A DNA stretch of 21,906 nt from Teratosphaeria epicoccoides (GCA_021401465.1 JADDMT010000266.1:1-21906); one strand, 5' to 3'; shown: positions 1 to 9,166, counted from the first letter of the stretch. Program-made: numbers and translations. Notes: generated from the sequence alone by a model not told the origin.

Positions 1-494
1 CTCAAAATGTCATAAGGGTAGGTGCCGATAGCAGGAAGGTGACTAGGTGTTAGACTCGGGAGCTGTGAAGAATATCGACAATAGCAGTTGACCTTGTAAC
101 TGACTCTCCTCTAAGCAAGAGAGGATTAAATTAAGATTAAGCACGAAGCTCCTAACTGCCTGTCCTAAAGCTATCCCTATATACTAGAGAGCGACAGAGC
201 AGCTCTGTTAGATCTGTCGACAGACCTGACAGATCCGTGTCTGTAGATCTGTAGACTAACCCCACAGATCTAAGGGTCTGTCATCACGTGACAGATCCCT
301 TCTTCCTTGCAAGCCTATAGATCTGTAGACTAACCCTATAGATCTGGGGATCTGTCCTCACGTGACAGATCCTTTCTTCTATGACTATGCCTATAACTCA
401 TAGTACTCTCATGATAGTACTATGACTCATAGCACTTAGGACCCACATGATCCTGTATCTTATAGTACTCCGGACAGTACTCCTGACACTCATG
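1..494. other. Non-coding repeat-rich flank, origin unknown
   Basis: No reading frame of convincing length or similarity is visible on either strand. The right half holds a 74-bp tandem duplication and several short palindromes built on GATCTGT/ACAGATC and TAGTACT-like words. The similarity to the leader of the B/C retrotransposon family begins only near 495, so this stretch either replaced the rest of copy A or is a diverged part of it. It could be part of another element's LTR, but no ends can be defined. Confidence 0.5.
245..386. repeat. Two tandem 74-bp repeats with CACGTG palindrome
   Basis: Two head-to-tail units start at 245 and 319 with a period of 74 bp; the second runs to about 386 and is slightly diverged. 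Both begin AGATCTGTAGACTAACCC and both contain TCACGTGA (284-291 and 358-365) inside a larger inverted repeat. In unit 2 the arms are GGATCTGTC and GACAGATCC. TCACGTGA is a perfect palindrome of the type bound by bHLH regulators. Any binding role is a guess. Confidence 0.75.
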
Positions 495-609
495 ACACGC
501 TCGTAGCAGGTACTCCTGCAGGCTAGTTACTTAGGCTAGCTTCGCTGTCGCGGGCGCTTAGGATGGCGCTCGCTACGCGTTAGTTGCAAGTTCGTAGTGC
601 TCTAGACAT
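495..609 (-). pseudogene. Copy A: truncated start of Gag-Pol
   Basis: On the minus strand the ATG at 609 and the following bases match the Gag start of copies B (2401) and C (18370). The similarity fades out near 495, so only about 38 codons remain. The frame has the same early TAA seen in B and C, where the ninth codon after AAC is TAA. Beyond 495 the sequence is unrelated to gag. Copy A therefore was truncated by a deletion or by replacement, not merely mutated in place. Confidence 0.7.
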
Positions 610-658
610 ATCGTAGTATTCTCTGCTAGACTGCAAAGCAGGGGGGAGAAAGTAGAAC

Positions 659-1018
659 TAATATAGATGTATATGCTATATGATATGAAAATATCTCGTA
701 GTGTGACAGAGTAATCCGACCTTTTAGTAGGTACAAGACAGCGCGGCTTTCTGCTTATTGCAGAGGTAGCGCTAAGGGTGCTTATAACCCCTGACGCTCC
801 TTAATTAGGGAAAGCATGTCCGAGCCTAACCCCGCAGGGGTACCGTAGGGTCAGCGACGTAGGGGCGTCCTATGTCGACAACTGATCCTACTCGGACGAC
901 ATACGAGCCAACGTATGTACAAAGGACCCCCTTGCTATATGTAGCAGGGTCACTACATGCTAAGGGCGGCCATTAGAACCCATGCGGTTCTAATGGCCCC
1001 CTAGTATCAACCGTATCA
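659..1018 (-). repeat. Copy A 5' LTR (minus strand)
   Basis: This 360-bp LTR runs on the minus strand from TGATACGG (ending at 1018) to TATATTA (659). The expected TG...CA ends appear as TG...TA, as in all copies, consistent with a CA to TA change. It carries the conserved TATAAG box (minus, 781-786). Near its 5' end is a 13-bp perfect inverted repeat (968-980 and 986-998, loop CATGC). The leader and Gag start follow on its inner side. Flanking bases 1019-1023 (GGTAA) should be one target-site copy, but the other element end is missing. It lies head-to-head with the copy B 5' LTR. Confidence 0.9.
968..998. repeat. 13-bp perfect hairpin in the LTR U3 region
   Basis: The arms GGCCATTAGAACC (968-980) and GGTTCTAATGGCC (986-998) are exact reverse complements with a 5-base loop CATGC. 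The same structure sits about 20 bp inside every LTR of the family, with point differences in some copies (2010, 9820, 10940, 18740 and 21670 regions). Conservation in all copies suggests a structural or protein-binding role in U3; that role is inferred. Confidence 0.8.
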
Positions 1019-1346
1019 GGTAATGTGAAGGGCAAGGCCCTAAGTCTTAGCACAGGCTAGGGCCTGTGCGACGCGACCCCTGACGAGGCTAGCTATAAAA
1101 GACCGGATAGCTAGCAGATAGTCTCTCTCTCTCTATCGTACTTGTTGAATACTACATGAACCCCTATGTATACGTCGTTTACTCGTGACAAGCTCCTACT
1201 TACTAGCCGAGTTGTAAGCATATTGTAATAGACTAGTAGCTCAGAGCGCGTAATATGCTAGGGATAAAAGGTCAAGTTAGCTCGAGGCTAGACGACGTAG
1301 ATTTAGATACTATAAGTACCTGCGTAGGTCCTGTGAGGAGGTACTA
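1019..1346 (+). promoter_or_regulatory. Promoter-like segment of sequence S (TATA box, CT tract)
   Basis: TATAAAA lies at 1094-1100. It is embedded in a 9-bp perfect inverted repeat, GCTAGCTAT (1088-1096) and ATAGCTAGC (1107-1115). A CT-rich tract follows at 1121-1135, a usual neighbour of fungal transcription starts. An 8-bp inverted repeat AGGCCCTA/TAGGGCCT lies upstream around 1035-1065. The decayed frame of S begins about 250 bp downstream. The segment may be the promoter or LTR of an older element; no terminal repeat can be shown in the window. Confidence 0.45.
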
Positions 1347-1989
1347 ATGTTAGGGGCATAGATAAGGCAGAGGTTATGTTAGTATTATAACAACTACATG
1401 AATAGAGTTAGAGAAGCTATACTCGCATAGTCTGGCAAGGTAGACAATAAGCAGGGTTTAAAGGACTAGGCTGCAGACATGTTAATAGAAAGCAGATTTG
1501 AATGCGAGAACGAAGAAGAGGTAAGGAGAGAAGGCTTAGATGTCGTCGAAAGCGCTAACATGTTACAGGACTAGAGGTTTCTAAGCCCGCCTGTAATCTT
1601 TTGTATGAAGAAGGCGTTCTTCTAGTTTAATTAGAAACTAGCATGGAATCCTTTAGAGTCACGTAAGGTAAACGCTTTCATGTTAAATAGCGTGTATGCT
1701 ACTATTACATACCTACTAGCCTAGATCAGAAATAGCCCTTCGGAGTTCAAGACGAAGGCTAGCAAGACAAGATAGGTTCTAGTTAGCGATGTTAATATCG
1801 ATAATATCTTCGAGGGGAAGAAGAAGTATTAGGAAGAGCTCGATGCTAACAGACAGGAGGTCATTATAGCAACTATCATGGCATGTATATTAGGGGGGGA
1901 GGACAAAGGCAAGACAGTACTACTAGTGTAGGCGGCGCTAGCTATTAAGAAGGATCATGGCATGACAGGCTTAGAGAGGAAATACAAGG
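1347..1989 (+). pseudogene. Decayed unknown frame in S, 5' part (split by copy B)
   Basis: A single frame from ATG 1347 (or ATG 1398) reads to the copy B insertion point at 1989. It has about ten in-frame stops, nearly all TAG, in contexts typical of lost Trp or Gln codons, and no frameshift. This is the pattern expected of a real gene hit by RIP. The residues are those of an ordinary soluble, charged protein: runs such as ECENEEEVRREG and EGKKKY are readable. I recognise no domain. It could be a gag-like protein of an older retroelement or a host gene. The reading continues at 10169 in the same phase after removal of copy B and one target-site copy, but becomes stop-rich. Confidence 0.5.
1985..1989. 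repeat. Target-site duplication CAAGG, left copy
   Basis: CAAGG immediately precedes the TGATACGG start of the copy B 5' LTR. The identical five bases follow the end of its 3' LTR at 10164-10168. A 5-bp duplication is standard for Ty3/gypsy integrases and shows that copy B is one intact insertion. Confidence 0.93.
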
Positions 1990-2351
1990 TGATACGGTTG
2001 ATACTAGGGGGCCATTAGAACCGCATGTGTTCTAATGCCCGCCCTTAGCATGCAGTGACCCTGCTACATATGGCAAGGGGGTCCTTCGTACATACGTTAG
2101 CTCGTATGTCGTCTAAGAGGGATCAGTTGTCGATGTAGGACGCCCCTATGTCGCTGACCCTACGGTACCCCTGCAGGGTTAGGCTCGGACATGCTTTCCC
2201 TAATTAAGGAGTGTCAGGGGTTATAAGCACCCTTAGCGCCACCTCTGCAATAAGCAGAAAGCAGCGCTGTCTTGTACCTACTAAAAGGTCGGATTACTCT
2301 GTCACACTACGAGATATTTCTATATCATATAGCATATATACATCTATATTA
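1990..2351 (+). repeat. Copy B 5' LTR
   Basis: 362 bp from TGATACGG to TATATTA. It matches the 3' LTR at 9802-10163 and the LTRs of copies A, C and D, with differences that are mainly transitions. It contains the U3 hairpin, a TATA box at 2222-2227, and the AGAAAGCAG word at 2256-2264 that can pair with the primer site just downstream. Confidence 0.95.
2222..2227 (+). promoter_or_regulatory. TATA box of the LTR promoter
   Basis: TATAAG within GGGGTTATAAGCACCC is preserved in every LTR in the window (minus 781-786, plus 2222-2227, minus 18542-18547, plus 21882-21887, and both 3' LTRs). A start 25-35 bp downstream would put the RNA 5' end at or just before AAGCAGAAAGCAG (2252-2264). That position fits the self-priming model described for the primer site. 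Confidence 0.7.
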
Positions 2352-2366
2352 GTTCTGCTTTCTCCC
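2352..2366 (+). other. Probable self-priming primer-binding site
   Basis: The bases after the 5' LTR are GTTCTGCTTTCTCCC. They lack the TGG expected of a site complementary to a tRNA 3' CCA end. CTGCTTTCT (2355-2363) is the exact reverse complement of AGAAAGCAG (2256-2264), which lies about 34 bp after the TATA box and so near the predicted 5' end of the RNA. Tf1/sushi elements are known to prime reverse transcription by folding the RNA 5' end onto such a site. Copy C has the same pair (18408-18416 with 18505-18513). A 9-base match is short, so this is a well-motivated inference. Confidence 0.55.
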
Positions 2367-2400
2367 CCCTGCTTTACAGTCTAGCAGAGAATACTACGAT

Positions 2401-5400
2401 ATGTCTAGAGTACTACGAACTTGCAACTAACGCGTAGCGAGCGCCATCCTAAGCGCTTGCGATAGTGAAGCTAGCCTAAGTAACTAGCCTGTAGAAGTAC
2501 CCCCTGCGAGTGACACTGCATCGAGCGACAGTTCCGCTAGAGGCTAATTACGCGGCAGACAAGGCAATAGACCCTCCGCATAGGGACTGTAGCTAACCCC
2601 GACTATCGACCTAGCCCTTATAGCCATGATTGTCGATTAGGTCGCGAACCGCCTTGCGAACTAGAGCTAGAGCCGCACCGCTTCTAGTAGTAACAACGGC
2701 AAGGACGACAAAGACGTCGCTATAAGTAGTACTAATAAACTAGCGGACGAAGAAATCTAGCGAGATTTCATGCTAGGGACCTATGAAGACAACTTACTAG
2801 GAGGTGTAGACCCTCCGCGTGTGCCTGCGAACCTAGTACCTAAATTTAGGGCCATAGGAGGCTAACTAGGAGGTAGTCGTAATGCATGTAACCTAAAGCT
2901 GTTTAAGGGAGACACCTTAAAGGAGGCTCGAACTTTCTTGCAGGCATGTAAGGCAGTTTTCGTGCTTGACCTACGCGGATATTCTACAGAGGGCAAACAA
3001 GTCGCCTTTAGTGTGATGTAGCTCGAAGAGGATAAGGAACCTCGTAACAATTAGCATGAGCGGTATAACCTTATACAGGTCTACGACAGAACGTACATGT
3101 AGGCGGACTTTCGCTAGTTCTATGTCGACTAGGTCGAGGATCTAGGGAATCGCGCCCTTACTATGTCTGTCGAGTACAAGAGGGCTAAGCAGGAGAAGGG
3201 ACAAACAACCTCTAGCTTCGCTACCTACCTCGCTACGCTCAAGGGACAGATGCTACCCTATACTAAGGCGTAACGCGTGCGGCACTTGCTCGTCAAACTT
3301 AATGACAATCTTCAGAATATAATCATGACTTTTCATGAACTTCCGACAACTCGGCAAGACCTCGTGTCCCTTGCGACATGTATAGAGATTACCTTGAAGC
3401 GAAATAGAAAATCAGGCGGCAAGGATAATAACCGTCTAAGCCCTAAGGACCTACTAAAGGGCCGCTATTACAAGCACCCTAGGGGTCACGCCTAATATGG
3501 TAGTTCATTCTAGAGGAGTAAGCCCTCTAAGCTAAAAGACGGTAGCGAGAAGCCTCCGAGTAGCTGCTACATCTGTAGAGCAAGGGACTACTAGGTAGCT
3601 TGCTATCCTAAACGAAGTGATAGGAAGAAGGTAAGCAAGGTGTCTGATACCTCCCTAGAGGGGAGGCGAAAGAAGGACAAGCCCGAGACAACCGAATAGC
3701 TACCGCGGGTATCTAAGCTGTCTGTTACTAATAGTGTAGACTTGTGGCCTACCTGGCGCCTATCCGGTACGGTCCGAGTTAATAGCTCGCTTGAGCTAGT
3801 AGACTGTATGTTAGATGACCTTGCGGAGGTTAACGTGATACCCTAGAGGGTAGTTATACAGCTCGGTTTGAAGCTGATCCTAGGAGCCCTGCTACCTACC
3901 ATGAAGTCCTTTTAGGGCGAAGGCGTAGCGGCTCGAGGCGCGTATAACGTGCGCCTCTAACTCGCGGACTCCTCGGGAGAAGTGCGCGAGACTAACGAAG
4001 TCTTCTACGCTAAAGAAGTTCCTAATAAGGAGCTCCTACTTGGCCGCCCTTAGCGCCACAAGCAGGGAGTCGTTATTAATAGAGCTACTAACAACTAGTT
4101 CTATAGCTCTATAGGCGAAGTTCCTACGGTATAGATACGTGACGCACATAGCTTCTACAAGGACATAAAGAAGGTCTAATGCGTGTATGTAGTCTGCATA
4201 CAGAACGTCAAGGAAGACGTTACCCTTCTGCCTAAGTTAGAGGAATACGCCGATATTTTCGACGTAGAGGCTGCGGCCTATGCCTAGGCCCTAGACGCGG
4301 AACATGCGATTAACCTAAAGGAGGGTTACAATCCTCCGTATCGACCTCTATACCCTATGTCGGAATCGTAGCTCGAAACACTTCGAGACTACCTCTACAA
4401 GGCGCAAAGGAACGCGTGGATCCGACAAAGCGACAGCGAGGCTAGAGCGTTAGTTATGGTCGTCCTGAAGAAGGATAACACGCTCCGCCTATGTGTTTAC
4501 TATAGAGGCCTTAACGTAGTAACCTAGAAAAACCGCTGCCCCCTACTACTTATTAGCGAGACGCTTGACCGCCTTAGTCGCGCCGCTATCTTCTCGTCTA
4601 TCGACTTAAAGGACGCCTACTACTAGATACTAATCTGAAAGGGCGACAAGTAGAAGACTATATTCTGAATGTAGTATAGACACTTTGAGTATATAGTAAT
4701 GCTGTTTAGCTTAACTAACGTACTAGCAACGTTCTAAGCGTATATTAACCGGGCCCTAGCCGGCCTCGTTGACACCTACTACGTAGTATATTTAGACGAT
4801 ATACTAGTCTACTCCGACTCGAAGGAGGAGCATATTTAGCACCTAAGGATAGTGCTCGAACAGCTCCGCAAGTTTACTCTATATGCGAACCTAAAGAAGT
4901 GCTTATTCCTAACCGATAGGATTAAGTTTCTTAGATACATTGTCTCTACAGAAGGAGTCATCATGGATGACTAAAGGGTGTCCGTAATCGCGGAGTAGCT
5001 ACAGCTAACTACCCTCCGAGAAGTGCAGGTATTCCTAGGGTTTACTAACTTCTACCGCAGATTCATACGGTCCTACTCGAAGATCATGGCTCCCCTCACG
5101 GCCCTCGCAAAGGGCGCGATTCGAGGAAAAAAGCTAGGGATAGTGCCTTAGGAGGAGGCTTAGAGCAAGGCTTTCTCTAAACTTAAAGCAGCCTTTTAAA
5201 CTACGCCTATACTTTAGCACTTTGACCCTGCTACGAAGATCTAGATAGAGACTAATGCTTCAAAATTCGTAATAGCCGCAATTATATCGCAGCTCTAGTC
5301 GCACGAAGGTAGTGCGCGATAGTACCTAATTGCCTTCTAGTCGCAGAAGATGCAGGGCGCTAAGCTTAACTATGAGACTTACGACTAAGAGCTTTTAGCT

Positions 5401-7365
5401 ATTATTAACAGCTTCAAGGAGTACTGATACTACCTCGAAGGCGTAGCGCACCCTATTAAGGTACTTACTGACTATAACAACCTTCGCGGCTTCATGGGCG
5501 TGAAGTAGCTAAGTAGTCGGCAAGCAAGGTAGGCGACTTTCCTCGCTAGCTTTGACTTCGTTATCTAGCATCGTTCTAGAAAGACGAATCTAGCTAACGG
5601 TCCTTCGCGACGACCGGACTACGACACTAGGGAGGAGGGTAACTAATAGCTTCTCCCTATGCTACAAGCGAAGCTTGTAGTTTAGGGCAGCGATCTGTCG
5701 TTAGCTCCTCTTATAGGTCGACTACAGGTCTAATAGGGCCTCACAGCCTCCGCTAGCAACAAACCCTCCTATCTAGCGGTTATAGCGACCGCGTCTAGCT
5801 CGATCTGTGCGGTAGTTAACTAGCTTACATGTAGTAAGCATGCGATGTCTAAAGAACCCTTTAAAGAAGTCTCGAGACTTATTTAGCAGTTACAAGAGCG
5901 AGAACTAGAGTTAATTAATGAGGGTGTAGCCCTCTAGGACACCGCAGGCAGTCTAAAGTACTAGACTAAGTCAGGCGACTTGTAGTACTTTGACAATAGG
6001 CTCTATGTACCTGCTAACTATATACTCTGTTTGCAGCTCCTCTGTATTCATCATGACAATGAACTCGCGGGCCATTTTGGCGCAGAGAAGACGAACGTAC
6101 TTCTCGGACATAAATACTAGTAGCCTACGCTAGAACAGGATGTCTCTGACTATGTCAAATCCTGCTAGACGTGCCAGGTCAGCAAATCTCGGCGCTATCG
6201 CCCCTATAGCGATGCTTAGGCGCTCCTACTACTAGAGAGACCATGGCAGGACATGACCATAGATTTTATCACTAATTTGCCGCTAGCAAAGTAGAGAGGC
6301 AATGTAGTTAATGCTGTCCTTATAGTACTCGACTAATACTCTAAGATGAATGTCTTCATCCTATGTACGAAAAGATGCACAAGTGGCGAGCTTGCGCGAC
6401 TACTTCGCAATGAAGTCATATAGCGCTTTAGTATCTCCCGAAGTATCCTATTAGATCGAGGTTCTGTCTTTACTAGTAAATACTAGCAAGAATTTATGTT
6501 TAAGGTGCGTGTTAAGTACTACCTAAGTATAGCATTCTATCTACAGACTAATAGTCAGACTAAACGTATGAACTAGACTCTTAAGTAGTACCTTCGGTGC
6601 TACTACGCTAAGAACTAGGATGCCTAGGCTAACGTAATTCCTATAGCGGAATTTGCAATTAATAATAGCGTGCATGCTACTATGCGCATGTCGCTATTTC
6701 AGATTCTTTATGGCTTTGATCTAGAAATACACCTAGAACTACCTTAGGACGAGTCTTCTAAGGAGAGGGTACTAGCCGCCGCAGAATTAGCGCGGCGTAT
6801 GCGTAAGGTACATTCGGTGCTAATAGAACACTAGAAAAAGGCCTCAGAATCCTAGATTAAATATAATAACGCCTATGCTAAACCGATATAGTACGTAGTT
6901 AGTACGAAGGTGTTACTATTAACGAAGAATCTTAAGCTGAAACTTCCAAGTAAGAAGATGACGCCAAGGTTCGTCGGACTCTTCCGGATACGCGACACAA
7001 TAGGCTTGTAGGCGTACTAGCTATCGTTGCTATTATCGTATTATGTGCATAACGTCTTCTACGTATCTCTACTCGAACTATAGGTATAGCGTAAGGGTAA
7101 AGAGCCTGCAGACCTAATGCTAGTAGCAGAAGAGAACGAAGAGTAGGAAGTCGAGGGTATTAAGGACAGTATGCGGCATAAGGGCGTAACGTACTATCTA
7201 GTGAAGTAGAAAGGATACCTACCTAAGTACACATAATAGGTTCTAGCCGAAGACTACAAGAACACTCTAGAAGCTATTCGTGAATTCGAAGAGTAGAGGA
7301 GGCGTAAGCAGGGCTTAAGAAGGTCGATTTGTAGGAAGATAAGGGCTTTAGAGCAGAATTCTTAA
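2401..7365 (+). pseudogene. Copy B Gag-Pol polyprotein, RIP-inactivated, single frame
   Basis: One frame of 1,655 codons starts at ATG 2401 and ends at TAA 7363-7365; no frameshift is needed. Visible in order: Gag; zinc knuckle at residues 389-402 (CYIC, then Tyr where His and the last Cys are expected, both explained by C/T or G/A changes); protease near 472 (LDDLAEVN); reverse transcriptase with YLDD at 797-800; RNase H near 952 (ETNAS, normally ETDAS); integrase with an HH-CC finger (~1217-1255), D1288, D1352 and Lys at 1388 where the catalytic Glu belongs (exact DX35E spacing); GPY/F module (~1500-1562); chromodomain (~1583-1632, with YYLVK-stop-KGY). More than 80 stops interrupt it, about 70 of them TAG. 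The gene is clearly inactive. Copy C is colinear and exactly the same length. Confidence 0.95.
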
Positions 7366-7580
7366 CACATGTATGTAGCGCATAACGCGCGGAGTAATAA
7401 CAAGAAGCAAACGCCCTACTTATACATCATTAATGCCTAAAGGCACACCTAGAATAAACCTAAGGAGAACAAGAGACATGCTCGGATTAGCTTCGTAGCT
7501 AATGCTTAGCAACTACTAGTTAGGGGCTTCCTAACTGAACCCGAAGTAGGAGAGTCTTTCTTGTTACGGTCTGCTAGGGA
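7366..7580. other. Gap between convergent Gag-Pol and antisense gene
   Basis: 215 bp separate the stop codons of the two convergent genes, and exactly 215 bp do so in copy C (13191-13405). Nothing coding is visible. It must contain or overlap the 3' ends of both transcripts, unless they run through each other. No terminator-like structure stands out. Confidence 0.6.
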
Positions 7581-8993
7581 CTACCTACTCGCACGGGGTC
7601 TACTAAACACCCTAAAGCGACTATGAGTAACAGGGGTAGTAACGCCACAAAGAGAGGCTAGTATCTTCTTCTTTAGTAGGTTGCAAGGGAGCTTGTCTTT
7701 AGAGCCTATAGTAGCCAGAGAACTAGCGGCATCCTTACCGCGCCTAGTCGCGATAACTACCTCATCCTTAGCATCAGAAGGCGAAGAGACTCGAGCGCGC
7801 TTGCGGCTGTCGCGCTTAGCCCTTAAGATCATCTTGCGCTTCTTGACATAAGTGTCGACTACATTATTAGACTTAGTGTCCCCCTTAGGCGTAACTAGTA
7901 TAGTGACACTATAGCGCGAAGGGATCACGTTAGGACCGAAGGTATCCTAGATGTCGTCATCCTCCTTATCCTCAAAGATCTGGCCTAGAGGCTTGTGCCT
8001 TAGCGTCTTAACAGATGTAGTACGGGTCGCAAGCAGGGAAGGTTCGGCTTCCTTGTCGCTAACCTTAATTTTAGCCCTAGCCTTCTTCTTCTTCTTAGAC
8101 AGTAGTGTCGAGGCGGTGTAGGCGGGGGCGCTATAATGTGTCAGCTATACGCACGCGACAGGATTTGAGTAAGTAACTTACGGCTTAGTCCTTAGGACCG
8201 GCTTAGAGGCAGGCTGTCTCTCGGTACGGCGCTAGGGCGTAGCCTTAGTAGCAGGAGTAGTAAATTGCTTGATAACCTTCTTGCGGATCATCTGCGTCTT
8301 AAAGTCATCGTTAATAGAGGTAAGGGCCCCGAGTTACTAACGCTATCAGCTAGTCGGATATTTCTCGACGCTAACGTTACCCTAGCGGAGAAAGTCAGCA
8401 TTTATACTTAGAGAGTACCTGCACTATATACGTACTATGGCGAAGGTCTCGACCCTAACAGTTAGCACCTTCAAGATCTTCTAGACTAAGTCTACGATTA
8501 GACCTAGACAAACGTTTTCGCCTGTTAGCAGAGAGTCGAAGCGAACACTACTATAAGAACAGTTAGCAGTTACGGTGAAGCACAAGAGGGCGCTAAGCAG
8601 GTAGGCGAGTACCTCGTAGTACTTAGCCTGTAGCCTATTCATAGTTAGAGTGCCTTTAGTAATCCCCTTGTCGCGCGTACTCTAGAAGTCATCGATGTTA
8701 TAGTAGAGCTAGTTATACTCGCCATATACCTCTTTAGGGAGGTCTTAGCATTTTTGATGCTTGCTATTATAGTTAACATAATTGTAGTAGATACTACCCT
8801 CATCAAATCTGCTAACATAGATCTTAGCTACGCTTCGGTTAGTATAAGTTACGCATACCTCGCGGGTAGGGGACGCCTTACTAACACATAGAGGAGAGAT
8901 GTGTGCAGCTTGGCTACTAAGGTTGTCAAGGCATTGTTAACACAAGTGACAATCGCAGGCAGAGCGAGTAGCGTCGAACTTAGTCTGTAGCAT
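7581..8993 (-). pseudogene. Copy B antisense gene, two exons, unknown protein, RIP-damaged
   Basis: On the minus strand the frame starts at ATG 8993 and ends at TAG 7581-7583. It stays in phase only if the intron at 8131-8181 is removed. Product about 453 residues. N terminus: CxxC at 18-21 and Cys47; Cys50 reads Tyr here (TGT to TAT). Middle: a Trp/Leu-rich segment with no domain I recognise. After the intron: five consecutive lysines (283-287), an acidic patch (324-330), and basic clusters KKRK and RKRAR (about 367-384) that look like nuclear localisation signals. About a dozen in-frame stops, mostly TAG; the last 115 codons are open. At 7980-7982 this copy keeps a Gln codon (CAG) where copy C has TAG. 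The span equals that of copy C to the base. Function unknown. Confidence 0.8.
8131..8181 (-). other. Spliceosomal intron of the antisense gene, copy B
   Basis: 51 bp on the minus strand: GTAAGT at the 5' end, a branch-point-like GCTGAC, and TAG at the 3' end. Its first bases create an in-frame TAA. Removing it joins codon 271 across the junction (phase 2) and restores the frame for the remaining 182 codons. The short length and motifs are typical of filamentous ascomycetes. The 3' TAG may have been CAG before mutation. Confidence 0.8.
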
Positions 8994-9157
8994 ATAAGCT
9001 ATTATAGCTAAGACAGGTTAATTAATCTTAATTGATTGATTAAAGAAGAAGAAGCTCTAGTATAGACCCGTAGACATAGCGAGGCGCAAGCTAAGCGAAA
9101 TAGGAGCGGAGGTTAATGTTAGTGTCTTAGAACAGGAAGTTTAGGAAAGCGACGAGG

Positions 9158-9166
9158 TTTTTTATA
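9158..9166 (-). promoter_or_regulatory. TATA box of the antisense gene, copy B
   Basis: The minus strand reads GGGTATAAAAAACC, 165 bp upstream of ATG 8993. Copy C has the same box (11606-11613) at the matching distance. It points away from the 3' LTR and toward the antisense gene, so this gene probably has its own promoter. Confidence 0.65.

Noticed and set aside
1121..1135. CT microsatellite as a notable repeat
   Set aside because: Only about seven CT units next to a TATA box; more likely an ordinary pyrimidine tract of a fungal promoter.
659..2351. LTRs A and B as the two ends of one foldback transposon carrying S
   Set aside because: Each LTR is followed on its outer side by the leader and Gag start of its own element, and B has its own target duplication with the LTR at 10163.
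2352..2370. tRNA primer-binding site after the 5' LTR
   Set aside because: No TGG start and no complement to a tRNA 3' end that I can recognise; self-priming fits better.
2862..3050. Minus-strand open frame of 62 codons, with a similar one at 17721-17909 plus
   Set aside because: It lies opposite the Gag frame of both copies and its residues mirror Gag codons; it is a shadow frame.
2401..7365. Genetic code with TAG reassigned to Gln or Trp
   Set aside because: TAG occurs at both Gln and Trp positions, TAA and TGA also interrupt, and paired copies show CAG versus TAG at one codon. Mutation explains this better than recoding.
7581..8993. Antisense gene as a retroviral-type env
   Set aside because: It is on the opposite strand to Gag-Pol, is spliced, and shows no signal peptide or clear transmembrane helix.
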